64,000 nucleotides of DNA from Eubacterium sp. (GCA_022796875.1 JAAWJJ010000005.1:19240-83239), one strand, 5' to 3'; counted from the first letter of the stretch, positions 47,079 to 56,009 are shown. The notes: a model not told the origin generated them from the letters alone. A program made the numbers and translations.

Positions 47079-47425
47079 TCTTTCTCCTCCCCGGTAACAA
47101 CAAAATAAACGCCGATGATAATAACGGCAATTCCAATCAGCTTGAACACTGTGATATTTTCCCCAAACAAACACACTCCCCATATAAGGCCCCATATAAT
47201 CGTCACGGATTTATTTGCATACGCCGTCACCAGCTTCATTCTCTTTAAGATTTGCTGCCACATAATTGCATAAAAAAACATAACGCAAAGCAGTATCCCA
47301 TATAAAACGATAAATCTGGGAGATAAAAATTTTTCTCCTGCCGCAAGTTTTGAACAAATCCCTGCCGCCGAATATATTGCTAATAATACATGCAAAAGAA
47401 AAAATGTCTTAATCCTGTCTTTCAT
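47075..47425 (-). CDS. Small 4-TM EamA/SMR-like flippase subunit
   Basis: 116 aa, four membrane segments, with LWGLIWGVCLFGENIT-like last loop (seen as IIWGLIWGVCLFGENIT) and a short charged tail ending EEKE. Partner of the preceding entry; its own start overlaps the end of the GtrB-like gene by 17 bases, so all three are translationally coupled. The two subunits differ clearly in sequence, as ArnE and ArnF do. The substrate is inferred from the neighbour to be a polyprenyl-phosphate sugar. Confidence 0.8.
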   Translation of the reverse strand: MKDRIKTFFLLHVLLAIYSAAGICSKLAAGEKFLSPRFIVLYGILLCVMFFYAIMWQQILKRMKLVTAYANKSVTIIWGLIWGVCLFGENITVFKLIGIAVIIIGVYFVVTGEEKE

Positions 47426-48359
47426 CGTTCTCCATCCCTGCCATTTCCCGAATCACATACTGAGGCGCATTATTAATACTGATATAAATACGCCCTATGT
47501 ACTCCCCGATAATGCCGAGCAATACCATAATCATTCCGCTGAAAAAAACAATGCATACGATCGTTGACGCATATCCGGATACATAATCTACAAAAAACAG
47601 CCTTTTAATGATCAGAACTGCTGCACAGATAAATCCGATCACTGCACAGATCATCCCCATAGCGGTAGCTATCCGTAACGGTTTTACAGAAAAAGCAGTA
47701 AATCCGTTTACCCATAGCCGCATCATTTTTTTTAAGCTGTAACCGGAACTACCGGCCAGACGTTTTTGCCGTTTTAAAGGTACCGAACCAATATTTTTTG
47801 TCGCCCTTAATAACAATCCGCCGACATACGGATACGGCCTCTGATACCGGACAATTTCATCTATTACAAAACGCCGCATCGCATAGTAACTGGAGAAATT
47901 TACTCCTTTCGGTTTTCCGATCATTGTAGTAGCCATCAAATTGTTTACCCATGTCCCGACGCTTCTGAATTTTGACTGATTCGTATTATAATCTGCACAG
48001 ACATAATCGTAGCCTTCCTGAAGCTTGTCAATCAATTGAAACATTTCCTGCGGGTCATGTTCTCCGTCATCATCCAGTCCTAATACGATATCCCCTGTCA
48101 CATTCCGATACGCCGCCATCAATGCGCTGTGCTGTCCGAAATTCTGCGCAAAGTTAATGGCCATGATATGAGGATTGCTTTCCGCCAGCTTCCGTATGAC
48201 CGGCCACGTTTGATCCGGAGAACCGTCGTTTACCAAAATGATCTCATAATCAAATTCCTCACGGGTAACAATCGTTTCTAAAATCTGTCCCACTACGGTT
48301 TCAATCATTTTTTCTGACTTATAACAAGGAATCACAACTGATATCTTCTGTTTTTTCAT
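47409..48359 (-). CDS. GtrB/ArnC-like polyprenyl-phosphate glycosyltransferase
   Basis: 316 aa: KISVVIPCYKSEKMI at 4-18, LGLDDDGEHDPQ near 93 with the DXD, and two C-terminal membrane segments at about 230-253 and 267-292. It is a paralogue of 7011-8021, with the same FSVKPLR block before the first helix. It attaches one sugar to undecaprenyl phosphate for transfer outside. It overlaps the phosphoesterase gene by 4 bases (ATGA). Confidence 0.9.
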   Translation of the reverse strand: MKKQKISVVIPCYKSEKMIETVVGQILETIVTREEFDYEIILVNDGSPDQTWPVIRKLAESNPHIMAINFAQNFGQHSALMAAYRNVTGDIVLGLDDDGEHDPQEMFQLIDKLQEGYDYVCADYNTNQSKFRSVGTWVNNLMATTMIGKPKGVNFSSYYAMRRFVIDEIVRYQRPYPYVGGLLLRATKNIGSVPLKRQKRLAGSSGYSLKKMMRLWVNGFTAFSVKPLRIATAMGMICAVIGFICAAVLIIKRLFFVDYVSGYASTIVCIVFFSGMIMVLLGIIGEYIGRIYISINNAPQYVIREMAGMENDERQD

Positions 48360-49033
48360 TTCCCATCTTCTCCTATTTTAACGCCGCTGTACAGGCAGGA
48401 AGCAACTCTCTCCTGAAATCCCGCGCGCTCCATTTCATATGCAATGCGGTCTATATCATACTCTGTACGTTTTAAATCAATTTTCCCGTTGTCATCCATA
48501 ACAGCATATGCCGCTGTCGGAATATGGTCGCGGGGCTGCCCTACGGATCCCGGATTAAAATAAACTCCGCATGTACCGTCTACTCTTTTTTGTATATGCG
48601 TATGTCCAGACACATATATTTTTATCTCCCCGTTTTCTTTATCCAAAAAAGAAAAATCCGTCACATATTCGTCTGTGTAATCATGCCAGCCGCCATGAAC
48701 ATACCACGTTCCGTTTTCCCTGATATTAGAAACTGATTGCCGCAGCCATTCCAGGTTGGTTTCTGTTAAAATCTGCCTCTGATAATCCAGGCATATGTTT
48801 ACGGTATATGACCGCTCGCATTTTTTATTATACATGATATAATAATCATGATTACCCATGATATTTACGATATTTCTTTCACGTAATTCTGCGATACATT
48901 CATTCACCATACAATAATATCCGCTGACGTCGCCCAGCGAAATAATCCTGTCGCATCCGGCAGCATCCAGCTTCTTCAATACCGCCGTTAATGCCGGAAA
49001 ATTCCCATGTATATCTGAAATTATTCCAATCAT
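48356..49033 (-). CDS. Calcineurin-like metallophosphoesterase, YfcE type
   Basis: 225 aa from the ATG at 49033, which overlaps the stop of the ATP-grasp gene (ATGA); the frame extends further but without the family. All metal-binding blocks are present: IISDIHGN at 4-11, SLGDVSGYY near 42, MGNHDYY near 70, HGGWHD near 126 and SGHTHIQKR near 155, then NPGSVGQPRD. Such enzymes hydrolyse phosphomonoesters or diesters. Its tight coupling to ATP-grasp and TPP-enzyme genes suggests removal of a phosphate from a pathway intermediate in the sugar or side-chain modification made here. Confidence 0.88.
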   Translation of the reverse strand: MIGIISDIHGNFPALTAVLKKLDAAGCDRIISLGDVSGYYCMVNECIAELRERNIVNIMGNHDYYIMYNKKCERSYTVNICLDYQRQILTETNLEWLRQSVSNIRENGTWYVHGGWHDYTDEYVTDFSFLDKENGEIKIYVSGHTHIQKRVDGTCGVYFNPGSVGQPRDHIPTAAYAVMDDNGKIDLKRTEYDIDRIAYEMERAGFQERVASCLYSGVKIGEDGK

Positions 49034-49995
49034 TCCAAATTCACATAATCTGCAATATATCTGATTGCAGCTCCTTTTTTTATTACAGCGTCTTCCGGCC
49101 GGGTATGTTCTACAAAATATTCCACGCACATTTGAGCTTCATTATAGCCGAAAGCCGTCCGGATTGATGTGGAAGAAGATATTCTTGGATTTGTTTCCAA
49201 TAACAAATATTTTCCGTTGTCATATCGGAACTGAAAATTGGTCGGCCCTACCGGCTTTAAAAGTTCCGCCATCTGATATACCAGCTGCTCCACTTCTTCG
49301 CTCTCCGTAACCCACGCTTTTGCCGTAGCGCCTTCCTGGCTCAGTTTCCTTTTCAACATAATCGGCCTGATACAGGTACCATCACCAAAACCAAAAGTAG
49401 CAACCGTATATTCATGCTCCGCATCGCCGACAATCTTCTGCACCATAAACTGATCCCCCGCACGTTTCCTGAAAAAATCAAATTCTTCACGATCGTGTAT
49501 TTTCTCAATCCCTTTGGATGCATAGGACCTTCTCGGTTTCAGCAAAAACGGCAGACCCAGTGTTTCTGCTAAAGTCTGAAACTCCCCGGTTCTGTAAGTG
49601 GGGATTGCCTGAAAACCGTTCTTTACCAGAAATTCATACGTTTTCCACTTATCTTTCGACAGTTCAACAATTTCCCTGCTATTGATCACCAGTTTTTTAT
49701 ACTGTTCCCGCATGATTTCCCGTTCATCCATTAAACGATAGATTTCCTGTTCGGTTCCAAACATAACCAGATCTATCTCTTTTTCTTCCATAAGTTTTTT
49801 CAGGAACAACGGATACTCAGGAGCCGCCGCCGGAACAGCCTGAACAAACTCATCGCAGACGTATCTCCCGTATGCGTCGTCATAAATATCCATGCCTGTA
49901 ATATGCACGTCATATTTTGATGCTTTCAGTGATTGTATCAGTCCATATCCAATAATTGCCCCTACTCCCGATACCAGTACATTATATTTTTTCAT
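49030..49995 (-). CDS. ATP-grasp carboxylate ligase
   Basis: 321 aa from the ATG at 49995, with GAGGTG six bases upstream; a start 18 bases earlier overlaps the TPP gene. N-terminal Rossmann-like domain (KYNVLVSGVGAIIGYG), then the ATP-grasp fold: LLKPRRSYASKGIEKI near 151 and LLLETNPRISSS near 269 with the metal-binding Glu and Asn. The type resembles carbamoyl-phosphate-synthase-like ligases. It would join a carboxylic acid to an amine or thiol. With the amino-sugar transaminase at 54824, a plausible job is forming an amide on an amino sugar, but the substrates are unknown. Confidence 0.85.
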   Translation of the reverse strand: MKKYNVLVSGVGAIIGYGLIQSLKASKYDVHITGMDIYDDAYGRYVCDEFVQAVPAAAPEYPLFLKKLMEEKEIDLVMFGTEQEIYRLMDEREIMREQYKKLVINSREIVELSKDKWKTYEFLVKNGFQAIPTYRTGEFQTLAETLGLPFLLKPRRSYASKGIEKIHDREEFDFFRKRAGDQFMVQKIVGDAEHEYTVATFGFGDGTCIRPIMLKRKLSQEGATAKAWVTESEEVEQLVYQMAELLKPVGPTNFQFRYDNGKYLLLETNPRISSSTSIRTAFGYNEAQMCVEYFVEHTRPEDAVIKKGAAIRYIADYVNLE

Positions 49996-49996
49996 A

Positions 49997-51604
49997 TCAC
50001 ACCTCAATTTCAATTAACATCGGATCACCATTCTTTAATGACGGATACTGTTTACTATCGCGCACTTTCCAATAATTCAGTCCAAACGCATCTGCTATTT
50101 TTCCAAAGTCGGCTGCCTCATATCCCCATCTGGAACCATACAGACGACCTCCCATCGCAAGTTTCTGATAGTTTTCTATCATTCCAAGACCCTGACTGTT
50201 CACTACTATAATCGTAATCGAAAGCTTTTCCCTTTTAATCAGCTGTAGTTCCTGCAGATTCATCATGAATCCCCCGTCGCCGGCAATGGCTACTATCTTT
50301 TTATCCGGCGCTGCATAATAAGCACCGACCGCCGCCGGAAGCGCATACCCCATGGAGCCAAGTCCGGCAGAATTCAGATAACGGGAACTTTCACCTATAT
50401 TTAACACCTGAGCCGCCGCCATCTGATGATTTCCCACATCTACGCATACCACGCTGTCAGAAATAATATCTCCCAAAATATCCGTCAGCTGTTCTTTAAA
50501 AGCAGAATCATATATCCAGGCCTCTTCTGCAATCGGTTCTTCCATCCAATCTTTCGTTTTGCGAATCCAATTATGATGCAAATCTCCGGTATTTTCTTTT
50601 ATCCGCTTAAGAAATACCGTTAAAAACTGCTTTACAGACATATGCAGGCAAATCTCATCCTTTTTCACATGTCTTAATTCATTTTTATCTATATCAACAT
50701 GAACCACTTCTGCCTCTTTCAAAAAATCATCTATTCCCACAGTTCTTTGGCGCTCGTCCATTCTCGTCCCAAGGGCCAGGACAAAATCCGACTCATTCAA
50801 AACACGGTTCGGACATGGAAGTCCATAAGATCCGATCATGCCCCGGTAACAGGAATGGTCATTAGGAATCACATCTTTTCCGCAAAGAGAAACAACCGCA
50901 GGCATTGGAAACCGCTCCAGAAAAGTCCGAAGCAATTTCTTTTCCATTTCGCCATGTCCGCCATTGCCAACCAGCAACACCGGCCTTGAGGCTTTCGTTA
51001 TTTTCGTATATATGCTTTCTAAAGTTTCATCTTCTGTTATCTCCGGTTCCTCTGCCACGTATGTTCCCCGTACCGCTGGTTCCTTTACTTCCGCACGCTG
51101 GATATTATGCGGAATATCCAACAATACCGGTCCCGGACGTCCTTCCCTCATAAGGTATAACGCCTGTTCCAGAATCCGTGGTAATTCCTCCGGCCGATGT
51201 ATCGTTTTAACAAATTTGGTAATTCCTTTTACCATACCTGCAATATCTGCTTCCTGAAATCCATTTTGACGAAACCGGTCAGATTCCCGCATAGTTGCTG
51301 TATTAATATTTCCGGTCAGAAACAAACATGGAATCGAATCATAGTAGGCATTGGCAATACCATTTATCAGATTTATAGCTCCCGGCCCGCTGGAAGACAA
51401 CGCCACTCCAAAATTCTGCGATACCTGAGCATATGCATTTGCCGCAAATGCAGCTCCCTGTTCCTGATAGGACTGCACATATTCTATACTTTCCTCGCGC
51501 GAAATAGCGTCAATCAGGTAGGTAACGTTCCCTCCCTGATAACCAAACACAGTATCTATTCCTTCTAATTTTAAAATTTTTACAATATACTCTGCAATAT
51601 TCAT
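49997..51604 (-). CDS. Acetolactate-synthase-like TPP-dependent enzyme
   Basis: 535 aa, three-domain fold of the IlvB/pyruvate-oxidase family. The cofactor-activating Glu is in YQEQGAAFAANAYA near residue 48; SSSGPGAINLI follows; the TPP-Mg motif begins GDGGFMMNLQEL near 430 and ends at VVNSQG, with Ser for the common second Asn. No small regulatory subunit or other ilv gene is nearby, so it is not for valine synthesis. Family members in polysaccharide loci, such as YerE of yersiniose synthesis, add a two-carbon unit from pyruvate to a keto sugar. The context with SDR and aminotransferase genes fits that kind of reaction. Start overlaps the acyltransferase stop (ATGA). Confidence 0.85.
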   Translation of the reverse strand: MNIAEYIVKILKLEGIDTVFGYQGGNVTYLIDAISREESIEYVQSYQEQGAAFAANAYAQVSQNFGVALSSSGPGAINLINGIANAYYDSIPCLFLTGNINTATMRESDRFRQNGFQEADIAGMVKGITKFVKTIHRPEELPRILEQALYLMREGRPGPVLLDIPHNIQRAEVKEPAVRGTYVAEEPEITEDETLESIYTKITKASRPVLLVGNGGHGEMEKKLLRTFLERFPMPAVVSLCGKDVIPNDHSCYRGMIGSYGLPCPNRVLNESDFVLALGTRMDERQRTVGIDDFLKEAEVVHVDIDKNELRHVKKDEICLHMSVKQFLTVFLKRIKENTGDLHHNWIRKTKDWMEEPIAEEAWIYDSAFKEQLTDILGDIISDSVVCVDVGNHQMAAAQVLNIGESSRYLNSAGLGSMGYALPAAVGAYYAAPDKKIVAIAGDGGFMMNLQELQLIKREKLSITIIVVNSQGLGMIENYQKLAMGGRLYGSRWGYEAADFGKIADAFGLNYWKVRDSKQYPSLKNGDPMLIEIEV

Positions 51605-52629
51605 GCAACAAACCTTCCAAAAATAAAATCATATAATCTCTTCCAACAGTTCCAGCTTAATACCTCAATGCTAACCAACGTAAACAAAACGATTCCGGCT
51701 ATATTTACCGCAGCCCCTGACTGCAGCAACTCCAGTTTGTTATAAAGTAAAATATATAAATACGGCGAAACGAACGAGGAACCAATATAAATGACCATTC
51801 CGTTTGCCGACTTATCCGTTACGTGTTTTATTACTTTCCCGGTAACAATCCTTATTATAATAATACACCCTAACAGCGCGGCAGCATAGTATACGAATTT
51901 ACTTATAATTGCCGTCGTTATCGTAATGTCCATCTGCCAGATATTAACCCGGAACAAAATCGTTTCATAAGGAGCTATGTAACTGATTCCCAGATAAACC
52001 AGAAAAAGCAGTCCTGTCAACCACAACGGAATTTTCTTAATCCGCTTTATCAGGCGTTCCCAATCTACAATATAACCGAAATAGTAAAATGGCAATAATG
52101 AAAATACTGGCAGCACCATTGTGTTTGCATATGGGTCAACAGACAGCAAAACCGCACAGATCACCAGGACAATCCCGGTTATAATATTCTGACAGTTCTG
52201 CCCCACCCCGGTCAATTTGGGCACATTTTTAAATACTTCACACATAAGTCTCCAGATCATCATGCATACCAGAAAATACAACGGACTGGACGGCTCTGCC
52301 AAAGAGCGCGCCATAGTATTAGCGCTATAGTCTATAACTCCCATATGAATCATTACAGTACCTAAAAGCACATAACACAATTGAAATACCAAATACGGCA
52401 ACAGCAGTTTTTTCATGTAATCCCAAACATTTCTTTTCGATTTACGTACCAGATATCCGGTACAGATAGTAAAAAGCAGCATATGGAACAAATAAATAAT
52501 CTTTATCAACTGTTCTGCAACGATACTGTCCCCTCTGAACGGGATTAAATTATGCGCAAACGCAACTAAAAACAACAATAATATTTTAATATTATCAATG
52601 TGGCTGTTCCTAACTCGGATATATTGCAT
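51601..52629 (-). CDS. Acyltransferase-3 family membrane protein
   Basis: 342 aa with about ten membrane segments. The N-terminus has IDNIKILLLFLVAFAHNLIPF with the family His near residue 26. AT3 proteins move acetyl or related groups from CoA to glycans outside the cell. The ATG lies inside the end of the SDR gene; the G9 tract 10 bases upstream is the only possible Shine-Dalgarno sequence. Unlike the AT3 gene at 43542-44674 this frame is open. Confidence 0.85.
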   Translation of the reverse strand: MQYIRVRNSHIDNIKILLLFLVAFAHNLIPFRGDSIVAEQLIKIIYLFHMLLFTICTGYLVRKSKRNVWDYMKKLLLPYLVFQLCYVLLGTVMIHMGVIDYSANTMARSLAEPSSPLYFLVCMMIWRLMCEVFKNVPKLTGVGQNCQNIITGIVLVICAVLLSVDPYANTMVLPVFSLLPFYYFGYIVDWERLIKRIKKIPLWLTGLLFLVYLGISYIAPYETILFRVNIWQMDITITTAIISKFVYYAAALLGCIIIIRIVTGKVIKHVTDKSANGMVIYIGSSFVSPYLYILLYNKLELLQSGAAVNIAGIVLFTLVSIEVLSWNCWKRLYDFIFGRFVA

Positions 52630-53368
52630 TTATAAACTGCCCCCCCCCTATGAAAACAAGATTACCTGTCATATAAGAGGAGTCTTCAGACATCAAAAAT
52701 TCAATCGTCTTACTGACTTTTTCCGGAGGAATAACGCCTAACGGCTGATCCTTTTTTGCCTTCTCATCCAAATTCGGACTTTGCTCCCTGAGTTTCTGAT
52801 ACATCTCAGTTTCAACTGCCGCAGGTAAAATTGCGTTTACACGATATTTCCCCATGGCTTCTTTCGCAAAATATTTAACATACGTATTCAATGCAGCTTT
52901 ACTTGCCGAATAGGCAGATTGCCTGTTTGTCGTCAAAAAACTTGTATTAGAAGAAATCGCTACAACCGACGCCTGTTCTCTCATACAGGATGAAGTCAGT
53001 ACTCCTTTCGCAATTTCAGCAAAGGCTAACGTATTAATCTTCATAGTATCTATGGTAAGTTTTGTGTCATTTTCTTTCAGCGGATATAAAGGCGCAATCC
53101 CTGCTGCATAAATAATTCCGTCCAAATATATTTTTTGCTGTTCACACTCTTTAAAAATTTCATCAATATGTTCCAGATCCAGAAAATCATACGTGATCGC
53201 ATAATTATTCCCCGGAAGAGCCTGCGCCAGTTGCGTAATAATTTCCGTTCTTCTGGCTACCAACACAACATTTGCCCCCAGATTTTTTGTAAAATGTTCC
53301 GCTGCATTTTTACCTATTCCGCTGGAAGCACCTGCTATTAGAAATGTCTTTCCTGAAAAATCATTCAT
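52610..53368 (-). CDS. Short-chain dehydrogenase/reductase
   Basis: 252 aa from the ATG at 53368, with AGGAGG 5 bases before it. Cofactor motif GASSGIG at 12-18, NxxG-like AAGIAPLY and catalytic YSASKAALN; the active-site Ser is in AISSNTS. Classical SDR of FabG type. It probably reduces a keto group on a sugar or side chain, perhaps the product of the TPP enzyme. The C-terminus is encoded through the G9 tract and overlaps the acyltransferase by 20 bases. Confidence 0.88.
   Translation of the reverse strand: MNDFSGKTFLIAGASSGIGKNAAEHFTKNLGANVVLVARRTEIITQLAQALPGNNYAITYDFLDLEHIDEIFKECEQQKIYLDGIIYAAGIAPLYPLKENDTKLTIDTMKINTLAFAEIAKGVLTSSCMREQASVVAISSNTSFLTTNRQSAYSASKAALNTYVKYFAKEAMGKYRVNAILPAAVETEMYQKLREQSPNLDEKAKKDQPLGVIPPEKVSKTIEFLMSEDSSYMTGNLVFIGGGQFINAIYPS
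52640..52648. repeat. Homopolymer tract C9 (G9 in the coding strand) at the SDR-acyltransferase junction
   Basis: Nine consecutive C on the plus strand. In the SDR gene it encodes three Gly near the C-terminus; it also lies just before the acyltransferase ATG and may serve as its ribosome site. With eight Gs the SDR would end at TAA directly before that ATG. Confidence 0.9.
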
Positions 53369-53389
53369 ATAAACCTCCTGCATATAAAG

Positions 53390-53429
53390 ACGGCAGGCAC
53401 CGTTCTATACTATGCGGTACTGCCGCCGT
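53390..53429 (-). other. Hairpin in the leader of the SDR gene
   Basis: Imperfect inverted repeat, arms ACGGCAGGCACCG (53390-53402) and CGGTACTGCCGCCGT (53415-53429). It lies between the ATP-grasp stop and the SDR ribosome site. No T-tract follows, so it is more likely an RNA stability or attenuation element than a terminator. Confidence 0.4.
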
Positions 53430-53474
53430 TACAAATATCATAGCGTTTCAGTGCCATGATATCCAATAATTCTG

Positions 53475-54668
53475 TTATTGGTAACAAATACTATAATTTT
53501 CATCCATAGAATCCATCATATCCAGCATCTGATCCATTGAATCAAACTGCAGGAGGGCAGCTCCCAAGCCAAAACTGCCGTTTTCAAATCTATAAATTTG
53601 ATCTCCCGGTTTCACAAACATATCGGAACGAAGAATATGCCGTTCAAAATCTTCACTATAACTAATACCTGCATAAATTCCATCTTTTTTTGCATGCCAA
53701 ATATAGGATGCAATATAACGTCCCATCTCCCGATCGCACAAATCGCCGATATCCTCTCCCAAAGCAGCTTTTACCGTATACTCAGCCAGATCTGTCCCGC
53801 ATGCTTCCTTAATCGCATCCGTAATCAAATTTCCTCCGTTACGAGGCCCCAGCTCAATAATCCATACATCTCCGTTTTCATCAAACATAAAATCCAGGTT
53901 TACGGCGCCGTTTTTATATCCCAGTTCATGTAACGCCCTCTGTACCTCCACCCGCGCCTTGTTCCTCATTTCTTCGCTGAGTTTTGCCGGAAAACTTTCT
54001 CCTATCGGCACTAAGGGATTACAATTATTGTTAAAATGCTCATTTGCAATTCCCCAGAATACGATCTTTCCGTCTGATACAAACGCATCCCCGGCAATCT
54101 GATAGTTTTTTCTTTGAATAAACTGTTCGGCAATCAAACACAATCCCTGAGAATACTTCTTTGCATCCTGAAACGCTTCCGGGATCTGATCTCTGCAACT
54201 GATTTTGCTGACCCCTTTGCTTCCGGAAGCATGTACCGGTTTCAGTAAAATTTCCCCCTGAATCTGTTCAAAAAACCGTGTCACGTCTTCTTCCGTTTCC
54301 ACAATCTGAAATTCCGGGACACGAAATCCTTTCTCTTTTAGAAATGGCCGAAAACGATCTTTGTGGGACATAATATCTACGGTATCCCACGGATTCCCAG
54401 GCAGGGACAGCTTTTCAGCCACATAGGCTGCTGTCGAAGCCGATACGTCGGAAGCATAAGAAATAATACCGTCAATCTGTTTTTCTCTGGCCAGATTCAG
54501 TACCGCTTCTCGGTCTAATGTACTGATATTGTAGTATTCATCCGCATATTTATGCGCGGGATTATTCTCAAGATAATCTACATCAATAACGTGTACGCCT
54601 AACCGTTTCGCAGCTTTAACCACAGTCATCTGAAAATAATTGCCCCCTAAACTCATTAACGTTTTCAT
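53475..54668 (-). CDS. ATP-grasp ligase
   Basis: 397 aa. N-terminal domain with KTLMSLGGNYFQMTVVKAAKRLG, ATP-grasp domain from about 110: LLKPVHASGSKGVSKI near 141 and VWIIELGPRNGGN near 271, holding the metal ligands. It belongs to the PurK/biotin-carboxylase-like ATP-grasp group and shares only the fold with the 321-aa protein at 49030. Two different ligases in one segment suggest two successive amide or ester formations. GAGAGGG precedes the ATG and a promoter lies at 54720-54748, so it starts a sub-operon. Confidence 0.85.
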   Translation of the reverse strand: MKTLMSLGGNYFQMTVVKAAKRLGVHVIDVDYLENNPAHKYADEYYNISTLDREAVLNLAREKQIDGIISYASDVSASTAAYVAEKLSLPGNPWDTVDIMSHKDRFRPFLKEKGFRVPEFQIVETEEDVTRFFEQIQGEILLKPVHASGSKGVSKISCRDQIPEAFQDAKKYSQGLCLIAEQFIQRKNYQIAGDAFVSDGKIVFWGIANEHFNNNCNPLVPIGESFPAKLSEEMRNKARVEVQRALHELGYKNGAVNLDFMFDENGDVWIIELGPRNGGNLITDAIKEACGTDLAEYTVKAALGEDIGDLCDREMGRYIASYIWHAKKDGIYAGISYSEDFERHILRSDMFVKPGDQIYRFENGSFGLGAALLQFDSMDQMLDMMDSMDENYSICYQ

Positions 54669-54719
54669 AACTACCCTCTCTTTAAAATCTGTTGTTTTTC
54701 ACTGTACATACATAAACTA

Positions 54720-54748
54720 AGTATATTCCATTATTGCCGCCTTTTCAA
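54720..54748 (-). promoter_or_regulatory. Sigma-A-type promoter of the modification sub-operon
   Basis: Minus strand TTGAAA (54743-54748), 17-base spacer, TATACT (54720-54725), 52 bases before the ATP-grasp ATG. It separates the ligase-SDR-acyltransferase-TPP genes from the aminotransferase upstream. Confidence 0.75.
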
Positions 54749-54823
54749 CAAATTCTTCCTAATAACAACAAATTTTGAACCAAAACATCAACATAACTAC
54801 TATTTTTATTTTACCGAAAAATT

Positions 54824-55954
54824 TCAACTGTAAAAATCCAGTATTTTTTCTATCACAAGATTACACGCTTCTTCCGATAAGTTATAGTACATAGGTAAAC
54901 GCATTAAACGTTCGCTTTCTTTCGTTGTATATCTGTCCTCTCCATGAAAACGCCCAAACCTCTGTCCTGCAGGTGCGGTATGCAACGGAATATAATGGAA
55001 CACACAACCGATATCGCTTTCTTTCATGTGGGCAATCAAACGGCTTCTCTCCTCCAGATTTTTTGCCTTAATATAGAACATATGGGCATTATGAACACAT
55101 TGCTCCGGAATAACCGGAAGTTCAATTTTCCCTTTATCTGCCAACGGCTTTAATGCTTCCCAGTAACAGTTCCATGAAATCAATCTGTTCTTATTTATTC
55201 CTTCCGCCATTTCCAGCTGCGCCCATAAATATGCCGCGTTTAATTCACTTGGCAGGTAAGAAGAACCGGCATTTACCCATGTATATTTATCAATCTGCCC
55301 CCGGAAAAATTTGCTGCGGTTTGTTCCTTTTTCACGGATAATTTCTGCTTCTTCTATTTTTTCTTCATCCTTAATGAGCAAAGCTCCTCCTTCGCCCATA
55401 GAATAATTTTTCGTTTCATGGAAACTGAAACATCCAAAATCCCCGATCGTACCCAGGGCCTGTCCTTTGTATGTACTCATGACACCCTGCGCCGCATCTT
55501 CTATCACTAACAAATTATGACGTTTTGCAATATCCATAATCGTATCCATTTCACAGGAAACTCCGGCATAATGTACCGGAACTATTGCTTTTGTTTTTTC
55601 TGTAACGGCATCTTCAATCAATGTTTCGTCTATATTCATCGTATCCGGCCTGATATCTACAAATACAGGCGTGGCTCCCCGCAAGACAAACGCGTCTGCT
55701 GTCGATACAAAAGTATACGACGGCATAATCACTTCATCGCCCGGCTGAATATTACACAGCAATGCAGCCATTTCCGTTGCATGGGTGCAGGAAGTTGTAA
55801 GAAGCGCTTTTGCAGTACCCGTCGTTTTTTCCAGCCATTCAGAACATTTTTTTGTAAACTCCCCGTCGCCGCAAATTTTGTGCGCTGCAATTGCTTTGTT
55901 CATATAATTCATTTCATTTCCTGTATAGGGCGGTATATTAAAATTTATCATCAT
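54824..55954 (-). CDS. DegT/DnrJ/EryC1 sugar aminotransferase, WecE/RffA type
   Basis: 376 aa from the ATG at 55954, with GGAGAG 7 bases before. PLP-binding Lys is in FSFHETKNYSMGEGGALL near residue 182; TTSCTHATEMAALL and VPVHYAGVSCEMD are conserved cofactor blocks. The closest type is dTDP-4-amino-4,6-dideoxygalactose transaminase. It converts a 4-keto-6-deoxy sugar nucleotide to the amino sugar with glutamate. The amine it makes is a candidate acceptor for the two ATP-grasp ligases. No dTDP-glucose dehydratase is in the window, so the keto sugar must come from elsewhere. Confidence 0.9.
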   Translation of the reverse strand: MMINFNIPPYTGNEMNYMNKAIAAHKICGDGEFTKKCSEWLEKTTGTAKALLTTSCTHATEMAALLCNIQPGDEVIMPSYTFVSTADAFVLRGATPVFVDIRPDTMNIDETLIEDAVTEKTKAIVPVHYAGVSCEMDTIMDIAKRHNLLVIEDAAQGVMSTYKGQALGTIGDFGCFSFHETKNYSMGEGGALLIKDEEKIEEAEIIREKGTNRSKFFRGQIDKYTWVNAGSSYLPSELNAAYLWAQLEMAEGINKNRLISWNCYWEALKPLADKGKIELPVIPEQCVHNAHMFYIKAKNLEERSRLIAHMKESDIGCVFHYIPLHTAPAGQRFGRFHGEDRYTTKESERLMRLPMYYNLSEEACNLVIEKILDFYS

Positions 55955-56009
55955 GTTATTTCTCTCCATTTAAAAATAATTACATTTTCAGGGTTTATTC
56001 TTTTAATGG

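Noticed and set aside
49034..49129. Longer N-terminus for the metallophosphoesterase
   Set aside because: The family begins at the ATG at 49033 with an ATGA overlap; the extension is Cys/Arg-rich shadow sequence of the ATP-grasp gene.
49997..51604. TPP enzyme as acetolactate synthase for branched-chain amino acids
   Set aside because: No ilvN, ilvC or ilvD nearby, and it is translationally coupled to glycan-modification genes.
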